DNA of 64,000 nucleotides from Melitaea cinxia (lineage: Eukaryota > Arthropoda > Insecta > Lepidoptera > Nymphalidae). The notes under the pieces were generated by a model. The model had not been told where the DNA came from and did no database searches. It was given only the letters and a program-made list of their open reading frames with translations. Of this stretch, positions 12,001 to 19,079 are shown piece by piece. Made by a program: the position numbers and the translations under genes. How positions within the stretch are numbered: the first letter of the stretch is position 1; each line of letters starts with the position of its first letter. Location of the stretch: contig NC_059405.1 in the NCBI RefSeq assembly GCF_905220565.1, forward strand, positions 744,001 through 808,000, read 5' to 3'.

Positions 12001-15000
12001 GGTATAATTTCGTGGCAGAAACAACCAGGATATCTTAATAGAGGGATTAAGTATGAACAGAGTTTTTATAATCTTTACGAAAAATTCTTTCGTACAGCAT
12101 TTACATAGTATGGAAGAATTTGTCGTACTTATAAATGTTTATGTTTTAAGATCGCCTCGTCGTTTTAATCGGTCATCGTTTTGAAGATTAAGTGATTTTC
12201 TAAAATCTTAGTAGAAGGTTATGCGGAAAAATTCGACCAGATAAAAACAAAAGCTTCAAAGCTTCATAAATACGAAATAATATCTTGAAATAAGTACAGC
12301 AGTAAAACATAACTACAAAAAAAAAAAAACATATTGTCTAAAATATGCTTGTAATTGGAATATTGGTCTGAAAATTGGAATATTTTTCCGAAAATTGTGA
12401 TTTTTGAAGCGATGATTGATTTAAAACGGCTCGGTGCACTAAAAATCCTCCACGGCGGATGTTTGTACGATATCTTTGTGACTGCAGGTCTGAAGGGCGG
12501 TACTGCTATCGTAGGGAGTCGGACGGTTTCGTCCAGTACGAATACCCGGCGGTCGCGAGTACAGATATGGAAATATGTACCACACCGCCGCATCCGAGCT
12601 CTGATGCGAAGGTAAAAAAATAAACATTATAGTTAACAAACACAATTATTGAATATTCGGTTCTAAACACTCGTCTGCAATTTCTTACAGCTTTCGAAAA
12701 AAAAAAAGAATTATCAAAATCGGTACGCAAGGTAAAAATGTATGAGTGAACACGCTTAAAAAAACAGACGAATTGAAAACCTCCTTTTTAAAAGCCAATT
12801 CAAAATAACAGCATCTTCATAAAATAACAATTTCATACGTCAATTGAGAATCTCACTGATGGTTCAATACTGCTATTTTTAAAGTTTATACTTACACTAT
12901 ACTAAAAAAAACAAAAACAAAATGTCAAGGTAGCTAACAATAATAATCAATAGTTAAATGGTTCCATCTCAATATTAGGTACTGTGTGGCTACGGTACTA
13001 AAGAATATAGCCACCCCCTCTCTTCCCGTGGGTGTCGTAAAAGGCGACTTAGGGATAACACATTTCCGCTACCACCTTGGAACTTAAAAAGCCGACCGGT
13101 GGCGGGATGACCATCCGACTGCTGGCTTTGAAATACACAGGCCGAAGACGGGCAGCTGCGTCTTCGGTGCGACAAAGCCAGCCCTGCGTTCACCAACCCG
13201 CCTGTCCAGCGTGGTGACTATGGGCAAAGCACACGAGTTCACGTTATTTTTGGCGTAAACTTGTGGAGGCCAACGTCCAGCAGTGGACTGTGTAGGCTGT
13301 AATGATGAATATTAGGTACATTCCAAACTCGGCAATGTACCCGTATCGCGTAGACTCAGTATAGTACCTGAAGCCCCCGCCCAACAGGCCGGCGCGTCCC
13401 CGCGCGGCCGCCGCACGCCGCCGCCGCCCGGCACCGCGCCCGACCCGCCCGCGCCGCCGCCGCCGCGCATCGTGAGTCACGCTCTAACCGAACGCACAAC
13501 CACACGACATGCCACACTCACACTCTTAAATTAACGGGTGCGCACACACACACAATCGTATACAAGCACCCATTTTTACTTCCATACATATACACTAAGC
13601 ACACACTAAGACATTATTTTCAAATAAAGACGCACGCACATTGCATCATACCTACTTAATTACACGTGCACACGCATACGCATGCGTTTATATCAAAAAT
13701 CTTAAGCATGCATAATGCGAACATTTTGACTCAAATAACCACGCACATACAAGATACATACATTCACTTTTACCTGCGTTCCATACACGCACGTATACCT
13801 CACAACGATTCAAAGACGTGTGCGCACTCAATCACACAAGATGTCATTTACTTTATTATACACTACGGACATACAAAGACACCCACTCAAACACGCAAGC
13901 ACGCATACAAGCACGTGAATCATACGACGCAACGTAACCATGCGAACATTTTTATAAAATCAAATCTTTATTAACGTCGACGCACTCATCTTTATCATTA
14001 ATATAATCTTGAACTTAAACACATATGTTCACTCAATCACACACAACCTCACATTTATTTACATCCAATACACACAAGCACATACATTTAGCACTTGTCA
14101 ACGTTAATTATCGATATGTGGCACTTACATATACGAATGTAACCCACTCTAACTGCAACGCCTACAAAGACAAAAATGCACCAGTTTGTAAGGAGTAAAA
14201 GTACCTAGAACAATGTCGGCGTTCAACTTTTAATAATAGTTTAGTAAATTTAACTGGCAACATAGACTGCCGTTGTATCAGGCGAGACAAACGGAGCAAG
14301 AGAGAGGTGTGAGCACACATTTTCTTTCTCTCATAGCCAGTTACGTTCCGTATATCTAAGACGCAGTGCAAGCCTATTGTGCAGAAGTTTTACTTCAGTC
14401 GTTTTGTCTAAAGAACACTCGTTTTTTTTTACATACATATATTAAATATTAAAAATTAAATCATTTTTTACAATTCCAGCAAGAACCGAAACAAGAGATA
14501 GGCGATGAACTACTATCGTTTTATAACGACATCGCAGAATTAGAAAAATCTACAGTCCCAACGGAACCAAACTCCCCAGAACCGCCTCCACCTCCAGAAA
14601 TCACCGAGAAACCAAAAGATAAAGACGTTATCAAGGAAAAAGACGTTAAATTGCCCAAGAAGAAAACTAAGGTAGTGTCAACTGTTTTTAACTTAGACCA
14701 AATGAGTGTATTCAAACAAATATCCACGATAATGGTTTGGACAGAAATGGGTGACAGAATTTTTTTAAACTGAAATTCTTTTAAATCTTGCCGGTGAAGG
14801 GTTTTCCTTTATGAGGAATGTGTCTGAAATTTGATCTCACTCGGCTGCTGAAATTTCACTCGGCTGTGTAGTTACGGCAGTAAAGAATATAGGCTCCCCC
14901 TCTCTTCCCGTGGGTGTCATAAGAGGCGAGTAAGGGATAACACAGGTCCACTACCACCTTGGAACTTGTAAAGCCGACCGATGGCGGTATAACCATCTGC

Positions 15001-15797
15001 TGGCTTTGAAATACACAGGTCAAAGGCGGGCAGCAGCGTCTTCAGTGCTACAAAGCCAGCCCTGCGGTCACCAACCCGCCTGCCCAGCGTGGTGACTATG
15101 GGCGAAAACACATGAGTTCACGCACTTTTTGCGTGAACTTGTAGAGGCCTATGTCCAGCAGTGGACTGCGATAAGCTGAAGTGAAATTTGAATAAAATAG
15201 TATATTCCCGAAGAAATTTTAAGATATGTATCCATCCACTCACTCATTAGAGGCGTCTTTTGATCACGTGATGTTTTTTAGAAACTTTCTAACCCCCCAC
15301 CTCCATTGGTGATATATGAGGTTATGGACTATCCTCCCCGCCATATGTGATTGCTTTATAACGCTTCAACATATCTGATGGCGGGGAAGAAGACCGGCTC
15401 CTCGCCTTCACCGGCTTACTCGGGTAGCTACGGACCCTCCCTAAGCTTAGACAGAAATTATAGTTATACCAGTATAAGTCAAGACCTACATAAACACCTG
15501 TAGCCAACAAAATACAAACTGCAAAAATTTACTATTTTTTTTAAATTCCTGCATCAAACCTCACTCTGTAATTTTTTATTCAAGAATTCTCAGAATTTTT
15601 TTACAAACAAAAAATAAAAACGAACATAATATTAAAGTAATTAATATCTACAATTGTTTTAGTAATTGTGTTAATAATTAACTGTATTTTTTGAATTTCA
15701 GATGAAGTTGTCATCCTCATTGGCCATGAAACACAAATCGGTGTCAACACTAGTCGCGAAGTGGCAACAAGTCGCGGATGAGATTAATTCGGACTGA
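2867..15797 (+). CDS. FNBP4: formin-binding protein 4 homologue, ten-exon gene
   Basis: This gene encodes a WW-domain adaptor of the FNBP4 family; the vertebrate member binds formin and other proline-rich ligands and is nuclear. Coding segments are 2867-3062, 4375-4509, 5644-5818, 6500-6791, 7606-8466 (or from 7603), 9913-10046, 12488-12611, 13388-13471, 14480-14671 and 15702-15797. All have GT-AG borders and compatible phases. They sum to 2289 nt, which is 762 residues plus stop. Visible parts are GLLVNYGDSDEE near the N-terminus (human FNBP4 has a similar LLGAYADSDDD), WW1 at about residues 62-96 (W67, W90, P93), a Lys/Glu-rich middle, a conserved segment LVSAFRAGALSAPYWRRWAR just before WW2 (W592 but Y615), a polyproline exon and a C-terminal LVAKWQQ resembling human LVKKWQS. 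It is shorter than the human protein (about 1,017 residues) and lacks the human C-terminal extension. Identification rests on motif order and recall. Confidence 0.88.
3180..3226. repeat. CTCCTC / TCCTAA microsatellite
   Basis: A short imperfect array of CTC and TCCTAATCC units lies in intron 1. Confidence 0.7.
3695..4012 (-). repeat. Rep-C copy in FNBP4 intron 1
   Basis: The complement carries the Rep-C blocks: the start CTAGCTGTGCTTACGACTTTG, then the ATCAGCTATCTGCCAGTAAA and GTCTAGCTGTTTCAGAGATT blocks, and the ATGTATCGTGTATACATCC end. Similar copies lie near 23.6, 24.8, 42.3 and 44.5 kb. It is non-coding. Confidence 0.7.
4375..4509 (+). CDS. FNBP4: FNBP4 exon 2, first WW domain
   Basis: The acceptor TTTCCACAG|CC and donor GTCAG|GTATTT bound residues 66-110. 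The exon encodes a textbook WW domain: W67, the YYW aromatic block at 79-81 and W90 followed by EAPP. All ligand-binding positions look intact, so this WW domain should bind proline-rich partners. Confidence 0.92.
4600..4880 (-). repeat. Rep-B copy in FNBP4 intron 2
   Basis: The complement has the Rep-B signature: a start near CAGCAAACAAGCATACGGGTC, the CACCTGATGGTAAGCGATTACC block, a middle part and an end in CTTGCTGTGCCTTAC. The 76-codon frame at 4642-4872 is a repeat shadow. Confidence 0.75.
5078..5462 (+). mobile_element. Rep-A copy in FNBP4 intron 2
   Basis: This Rep-A unit has a duplicated head (ACTGTGTGGCTACG twice, about 5104-5135), the shared body and the RTE tail GAGGCCTATGTCCAG. 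The direct repeat AATTCATTTAATT at about 5078-5090 recurs right after the tail (about 5449-5461) and looks like the target-site duplication. The copy lies in sense orientation to the gene. Confidence 0.8.
5644..5818 (+). CDS. FNBP4: FNBP4 exon 3
   Basis: The acceptor AAATTAG|GG and donor GAGGA|GTAAGT bound residues 111-168 plus two bases of 169. The product is a short helical EVSAEEWQLYQQALAEK segment followed by Lys-rich sequence (KKPEKVLKEKSKVNKKR), likely a nuclear localisation region, and an acidic SDDEEE end. The phase joins both neighbours. Confidence 0.85.
5981..6190 (+). repeat. Rep-A copy with internal deletion
   Basis: The head GTGTGG.TGTGGCC is repeated about three times. The copy then jumps from the GCCGACCGATGGC block straight to the tail GTGGAGGACTATGTCCAGCAG, so the middle is deleted. 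It lies in FNBP4 intron 3. Confidence 0.75.
6500..6791 (+). CDS. FNBP4: FNBP4 exon 4
   Basis: The acceptor TTTCCAG|G and donor AACAA|GTAAGT bound residues 169/170-266. The product has an acidic-Ser stretch (NSDSESNDESE), proline runs (PPLPKPP, GPPLPPN, GPELPPN) and a Lys/Gln-rich segment. The proline motifs could be ligands for WW or SH3 domains. The ATG upstream of the acceptor in the same frame is intronic. Confidence 0.85.
6875..7045 (-). repeat. dispersed repeat in FNBP4 intron 4
   Basis: On the complement the repeat starts TTACTAGCTGCCCGGACAGA and carries a degenerate AGAATTGGTCGAGCCATTATT block. This is the usual style of lepidopteran 'CTAGCTG(C/T)CC' repeats. It is short and non-coding. 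Confidence 0.5.
7603..8466 (+). CDS. FNBP4: FNBP4 exon 5, large charged exon
   Basis: This is the longest exon. It is preceded by a tandem acceptor AAG|CAG|, so it starts at 7603 or 7606 and splicing adds or omits one Gln. The donor is ATGCAG|GTGAGT. The product is highly charged: the LKDKAKLLEKLGGELPSEIQ helix, an acidic/Ser middle, then YSQFIEGFSNERTGLGF and a helical LTELLEAKLKFLNQLQPSTL segment aligned in style with the human LTSKFEFLG region. Residues are about 267-553. The antisense 138-codon frame over it is a shadow. Confidence 0.88.
8495..8765 (-). repeat. Rep-D copy in FNBP4 intron 5
   Basis: The complement has CGACCAGTGG-like and GTCGAAATTCAACCATAA blocks, TTAGCATTCTGCAC and GTACAAAGTTTTTGC. 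It matches the copies near 27.4 and 35.7 kb. Confidence 0.65.
8806..8880 (+). mobile_element. SINE-t fragment (tRNA-like head)
   Basis: The piece contains the degenerate A region GCGTTAATGCAACTG and an intact B box GGGTTCGATTCCCGC, followed by the ACATGGCATAAATTTGCA body start. It is truncated after the head. Confidence 0.6.
8935..9312 (+). mobile_element. LINE 3' UTR fragment with (AAAT) tail
   Basis: The sequence carries GTCTGGAAGAAATGGCTAAC, ATAAGACCGCCTCTTGTAC, a T-rich stretch and GGTGTACAATAAAGAG, then (TAAA)n. I recognise this as a common 3' end of lepidopteran Jockey/CR1-like LINEs. A minus-strand relative lies at about 52.0-52.2 kb. No ORF remains. Confidence 0.6.
9446..9535 (-). 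mobile_element. tRNA-like SINE head in FNBP4 intron 5
   Basis: On the complement, GTTGGCGCAGCTTGTAATGG serves as A box and GAGTTCGATTCCCGCC as B box, spaced as in a tRNA. No convincing full cloverleaf is present, so it is a SINE head and not a tRNA gene. Confidence 0.6.
9913..10046 (+). CDS. FNBP4: FNBP4 exon 6, start of second WW domain
   Basis: The acceptor TTCGCAG|ACG and donor CTGAG|GTACGG bound residues 554-597 plus two bases. The product LVSAFRAGALSAPYWRRWAR aligns in order with human TRIADWREGALNGNYLKRKL and leads into PPGWLCAFL, the first half of WW2 with W592. The exon and its flanks are extremely GC-rich, unlike the rest of the gene. The overlapping 131- and 143-codon frames are artefacts of GC richness. 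Confidence 0.85.
10319..10540. repeat. 88-bp tandem repeat, about 2.5 units
   Basis: The block CTTTAAAGAACAAATTTTATAG recurs at 10319, 10407 and 10495, exactly 88 bp apart, with AATAATATGTTGCTCC and TTTATTATTTTAAATTACAG in each unit. It lies in FNBP4 intron 6. Confidence 0.85.
10541..12487. other. FNBP4 intron 6 remainder, no gene seen
   Basis: AT-rich intron with short GCGCCATCTAT-type motifs near its start. Frames at 11689-11904 and 12264-12593 show no family motifs and were not called. Confidence 0.45.
12488..12611 (+). CDS. FNBP4: FNBP4 exon 7, rest of second WW domain
   Basis: The acceptor GACTGCAG|G and donor GCGAAG|GTAAAA bound residues 598-639. The product RSEGRYCYRRESDGFVQYEYP completes WW2 begun in exon 6. 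It aligns with human RRYFYVNEQSGESQWEFP, but the second signature Trp is Tyr615. The intron splits the WW domain. Phase and length (1 + 41 codons) fit exactly. Confidence 0.82.
12968..13320 (+). mobile_element. Rep-A full copy with TSD
   Basis: The full-length unit runs from CTGTGTGGCTACGGTACTAA to the tail CAGTGGACTGTGTAGGCTG. It is flanked by the direct repeat AATATTAGGTAC on both sides (about 12971-12982 and 13308-13319). It lies in intron 7, immediately upstream of exon 8. Confidence 0.85.
13388..13471 (+). CDS. FNBP4: FNBP4 exon 8, polyproline
   Basis: The acceptor CCCAACAG|GCC and donor CGCATC|GTGAGT bound a phase-0 exon of exactly 28 codons, residues 640-667. The product is Pro/Arg-rich with PPPP runs and corresponds to the polyproline region of FNBP4 that precedes the C-terminus. 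It is about 90 percent GC. The conserved frame and splice sites support it, though its composition leaves little motif evidence. Confidence 0.72.
13495..14110. repeat. CA/CGCA-rich low-complexity tract
   Basis: About 600 bp are rich in ACACAC, CACGCA and ACATAC words, with C and A strongly favoured over G on the + strand. It looks like a decayed (CA)n-type array in intron 8. The 102-codon His/Thr-rich frame at 13666-13974 is a by-product. Confidence 0.65.
14210..14415 (-). repeat. Rep-E copy
   Basis: It contains AGAAGTTTTACTTCAGTCG and GTCTAAAGAACACTC at its right end and GAGTAAAAG / GAGAGAGG blocks to the left. This matches the Rep-E copies at 25.85-26.06 and 28.63-28.83 kb in diverged form. 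Confidence 0.45.
14480..14671 (+). CDS. FNBP4: FNBP4 exon 9
   Basis: The acceptor AATTCCAG|CAA and donor ACTAAG|GTAGTG bound 64 codons, residues 668-731. The product has QEIGDELLSFYNDIAELEK (a short helix), a proline block SPEPPPPPE and a Lys-rich end KLPKKKTK. It keeps the order polyproline, basic patch, C-terminal motif seen in the family. Confidence 0.85.
14873..15185 (+). mobile_element. Rep-A copy in FNBP4 intron 9
   Basis: The unit carries the head CTGTGTAGTTACGGCAGTAA, the shared body with a small deletion, and the tail GAGGCCTATGTCCAGCAG followed by GCTGAAGTGA. No clear duplication is visible. Confidence 0.8.
15702..15797 (+). CDS. FNBP4: FNBP4 exon 10, C-terminus
   Basis: The acceptor GAATTTCAG|ATG opens 31 codons plus TGA, residues 732-762. 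The product MKLSSSLAMKHKSVSTLVAKWQQVADEIN resembles the human MPSLVKKWQSIQRELDEED motif and ends about there. The human C-terminal extension is absent. Confidence 0.88.
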   Translation: MKLSSSLAMKHKSVSTLVAKWQQVADEINSD

Positions 15798-15806
15798 TTT
15801 TCTATT

Positions 15807-15812
15807 AATAAA
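15807..15812 (+). terminator. FNBP4 polyadenylation signal AATAAA
   Basis: AATAAA lies 10 bp after the stop codon. Another AATAAA, in AGTAATAAAATGA at about 16282, is an alternative about 480 bp downstream. Which is used cannot be decided from sequence. Confidence 0.5.
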
Positions 15813-15839
15813 CAAAAGTGTATAGTAAATATATTTAAT

Positions 15840-16060
15840 TTGGAAAGTACCTCGACCTTACAGACGATCACAGCTAAAAAAAAATGTTCTCAAATAGTGT
15901 TGTGTTCCTGTGGTGAGTAAGGTATAGACCTCCTGGGATTGGGGATAGGGTCGGCAATGCGATTGCGATGTTTCTGATATTGCAGACGTCTATAAGCTAC
16001 GGTAATCGCTTACCATTAGGTCAGCCGTACGCCTGTTTGCCGATCTAGTTGTATAAAAAA
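15840..16060 (-). repeat. Rep-B copy
   Basis: The + strand shows the complement blocks AAGTACCTCGACCTTACAGA, ATTGGGGATAGGGTCGGCAA, GGTAATCGCTTACCATTAGG and GCCTGTTTGCCGATCTAG. Confidence 0.8.
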
Positions 16061-16327
16061 AATTGTAAAATATTACCAAAAAGCTGTCCTCCAAAAACTC
16101 AAATAATAACAATACTGTAAAATAATATTTAAACATCGCAATACAGACGTGTCAAATTTTTACATTTGTTTTTCAAGAAGCTAGAATCGCCTTAATATAT
16201 TTTTATTGAAAAAATGTAAGTTATATATTTTATTGTAAATATTATGTGTTTTTGTACTGAGTTGTAAATGATTAATGAAGTAATAAAATGATAGAAATAT
16301 CATACAGAATTAAGTCTTTTATTTTAT

Positions 16328-16605
16328 CTGAGGTAGGCACAGCGGCAGCTATCCTGCTCAAAATCTGGAGCAGCCCGACTGGGGAAGTACCTCGACCTTA
16401 CAGAAGATCACAGCTAAATAATAGTGCTTGATGTGTTGTGTTCCTGTTGATGAGTAAGGTGACCAGAGCTCTTGGGGAGAAATGGGGATAAGGTCGGTAA
16501 CGCGCTTGGAAAATTTCTGGTATTGTAGACGTCTATAAGCCACGGTAATCGCTTGCCATCAGGTGGGCCGTACGCTTGTTTGCCGACCTAGGTATATAAA
16601 AAAAA
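16328..16605 (-). repeat. Rep-B copy
   Basis: A nearly full minus copy runs from GAGGTAGGCACAGCGGCAG to GCTTGTTTGCCGACCTAGG. Together with the copy at 15.84 kb it brackets the 3' end of the FNBP4 transcript. Confidence 0.8.
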
Positions 16606-16654
16606 AATATGTACGATTTTATTTTTGTGTTACCCACACATTAGGAATTCTAAA

Positions 16655-16925
16655 CATTTTTGAATATCATATCAAAAATTGACCGCTCCAGCGGGGTTCG
16701 AACCCGCGTCTCCGACTGACCGTGTCGGCGCTCTAGCCAATTAAGCGATGGAACGATGTACCCGCTAGATCGAAATTTCCGATATGATGATTTTTATATT
16801 CGGTTTAAGCGAACCGTGGCGCCCTCTATAGTGAGTTCTTTACAGAGACCCGTAACTATTCAAAGCTTCATATTACAATTAAAATCTTTGACAGGAGACG
16901 ACACCATGCTATTTTTAATATGTAT
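16655..16925 (-). mobile_element. tRNA-like repeat with full cloverleaf
   Basis: The complement of 16684-16755 folds as a complete 72-nt tRNA cloverleaf: acceptor CGTTCCA/TGGAGCG, D stem GCTT/GAGC, anticodon stem CCGAC/GTCGG, T stem GCGGG/CCCGC with loop TTCGAAC. The anticodon loop ACGGTCA has C where U33 is nearly invariant and would give anticodon GGU, unusual in eukaryotes. Shared flanks at 28.35-28.61 kb (ATATCATATCAAAA, GGCGCC.CTATAGTGAGT, TAACTATTCAAA) show it is part of a dispersed repeat rather than a tRNA gene. Confidence 0.7.
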
Positions 16926-17043
16926 GGTTTTTATTTTTTGAATTTTTGTTGGTCTCTATGATTGTTCCTACATTACGAAAAATCTGTTCTGCCGAATTCA
17001 TTAAATGCGACTTTTTATAGTTGTGATGCAAGAGGTATGAACT

Positions 17044-17540
17044 AATAAAATAATTTTTAACAAAAAAAACCGACTTCAAAAAGGAAACTAAAAAGTGAAA
17101 AATAAATTTACCTACTTAGTACAAAGTAATTCGTATTTTGATTTAGTTAATCAGAAATGATTAAATAAATATTTTATAATTTTGAAGTCGGTGCCAAGTA
17201 AAATAATAACTACTCTAGTATCTACTCATAAGTTGTATTCAGTTTTCTTTCATAATTTGTTTCATTGACTATTAGGTTGAATACTGTTACTGTTTTGACA
17301 TATCTAATAATATTTTTTGTACTTGTTTGTTGTGTGTGTGTTGTTTGTATTTGTTATTGTAGCCAGGTTGTTGTAGTATTTACTTGGCACCAACTTCAAA
17401 ATTATAAAATATTTATTTAATCATTTCTGATTAACTAAATCAAAATACGAATTACTTTGTACTAAGTAGGTAAATTTATTTTTCACTTTTTAGTTTCCTT
17501 TTTGAAGTCGGTTTTTTTTTTGTTAAAAATTATTTTATTT
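17044..17540. mobile_element. foldback element, arms about 155 bp
   Basis: The left arm (about 17044-17199) and right arm (about 17379-17540) are near-perfect reverse complements, ending AACAAAAAAAACCGACTTC and GAAGTCGGTTTTTTTTTTG. The inner ends are GTGCCAAGTAAA and TTTACTTGGCACC. A loop of about 180 bp rich in TTGT/TGTG separates them. There is no coding capacity. The ACCGACTTC terminus is shared with Rep-F. Confidence 0.85.
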
Positions 17541-17604
17541 TACAATTTTTAGTGATGGGTAGACCTAACAAGGATGTTTTTTCTCTTATGTCGGGGGTTC
17601 GGAA

Positions 17605-17850
17605 ACATACACAATACACAAGCACAAACACCCAGATCATGACAAACATCTATATGGCCAATACAAATGTCTGTCGTGCGCGGAGATTAAACCCACTAAC
17701 GCCAGCGCAACAGCCGGTGATGTGACCGCTGCGCTAACGCGTCGACATACTATGAGTAAAGTTCGCTATCAGGTGTACGTAATAACAACCGGGACTGACA
17801 GCCTAGCGTGTTCTCCGAGGCTAGGTTGGGAGAACCACAAGGATTAACAA
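17605..17850 (-). mobile_element. rearranged SINE-t copy
   Basis: The tRNA-like head (17617-17745, with complement boxes) and a body piece (17746-17850: ACTATGAGTAAAGTTCGC, CAGGTGTACGTAATAACAACC, CTCCGAGGC) are both in minus orientation. They are in the order head then body on the + strand, the reverse of an intact minus copy. This indicates two adjacent fragments. Confidence 0.6.
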
Positions 17851-17874
17851 CTAGACCAAAAATAAATATTTATA

Positions 17875-17970
17875 TAATTATAAATATCCACTCCGAGCTG
17901 GAATAGAACCCGCGACCGTCGGTGTTTAGGCGCCGCCGACACGGCACATGCACCATTATATCAAAGCGGT
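17875..17970 (-). mobile_element. tRNA-like SINE head
   Basis: On the complement, CGCTTTGATATAATGGTGCA (A region) and GTCGCGGGTTCTATTCCAGC (B box) match the head of the SINE at 309 bp. Confidence 0.6.
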
Positions 17971-17978
17971 CGTCAAAC

Positions 17979-18700
17979 AGCAAAAGGTAACTGCTGTAAA
18001 TTGTTGAGAAATTCCCTCGAGTGTTTATGGGCTCCATCATCAAACCTGGTCCTGCGACACAGATGATCACACAGCAGGTAATTGCTATAAATCGTTAAAA
18101 AGTTCCCTCGACTATCTTTCGTCTCCATCATCAGACTTTAATGGCACTTGTAACTTACATAGGTGCAAAGTTCTCATCAATAGAAACGAATTAAGTTCAA
18201 ACAGTAGGTAATTGCTATAAGTCGTTGAAGAGTACCCTCGACTATCTTTCGTCTCCATCATCAGACTGAAATGACACTTATAACTCATATATATGCAAAG
18301 TTCTCATCAATAGAAACGAATTAAGTTCAAACAGCAGGTAATTGCTATAAATCGTTAAAGAGTTCCCTCGACTAACTTTTGTCTCCATCATCAGACTGTA
18401 ATGGCACTTATAACTCATACAGGTGCAAAGTTCTCATCAATAGAAACGAATTAAGTTTAAAAAGCAGGTAATTGCTATAAATTGTTGAAGAGTTCCCTCG
18501 ACTATCTTTCTTCTCCATCATCAGATTGACAACTTTTGTCTCCATCATCAGACTGTAATGGCACTTATAACTCATACAGGTGCAAAGTTCTCATCAATAG
18601 AAACGAATTAAGTTTAAAAAGCAGGTAATTGCTATAAATTGTTGAAGAGTTCCCTCGACTATCTTTCTTCTCCATCATCAGATTGACTCCAGACCTTTAT
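17979..18700. repeat. 130-bp tandem array, about six units
   Basis: The word GCAGGTAATTGCTATAAAT, or a close variant, starts units at about 18071, 18201, 18331, 18461 and 18618, with a diverged unit at about 17979. Spacings are 130, 130, 130 and 157 bp. The longer unit contains a repeated CTCCATCATCAGA segment. Each unit contains TTCCCTCGACTATCTTTC and CTCCATCATCAGACTG, resembling the Rep-F core (TTTCCCTCG ... CATCATCAGATCC) that follows at 18.75 kb. It is non-coding. Confidence 0.9.
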
Positions 18701-18739
18701 TAAATAGTAGTGCTTTATAGTACTTAATGAAAACATGAT

Positions 18740-18980
18740 TAAATTTACTAGTCACCCTTACGATTTTTGAAAGTTTCCCTCGTTTTCTCCGGGATCCCAT
18801 CATCAGATCCTGGTTTCTTTATCATGGTACCAAACTATGAATATCTCCTTTCCAACAAAAAAAGAATTATCAAAATCGGTTCATAAACGAAGAAGTTATC
18901 TCCGAACATACATAAAAAAAATATATATATACGGTCGAATTGAGTAACCTCCTTCTTTTTTTGAAGTCGGTTAAAAAATT
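18740..18980 (-). repeat. Rep-F fragment
   Basis: The sequence runs from GAAAGTTTCCCTCGTTTTCT through CCATCATCAGATCCTGG, CTCCTTTCCAACAAAAAAAG and GGTCGAATTGAGTAACCTCC to GAAGTCGGTTAAAAAA. It is half of a Rep-F unit lying directly after the 130-bp array. Confidence 0.8.
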
Positions 18981-19079
18981 TGGTGTAGGCTTTATTTTGA
19001 TAAGCTAATTTGAAGTAGAGTAAATACTATTAATAATTATTTATAATATACTTTTTTTTTATATATAGACTAACACTTG

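Noticed and set aside
13666..13974. 102-codon His/Thr-rich frame
   Set aside because: A by-product of the CA-rich low-complexity tract in FNBP4 intron 8.
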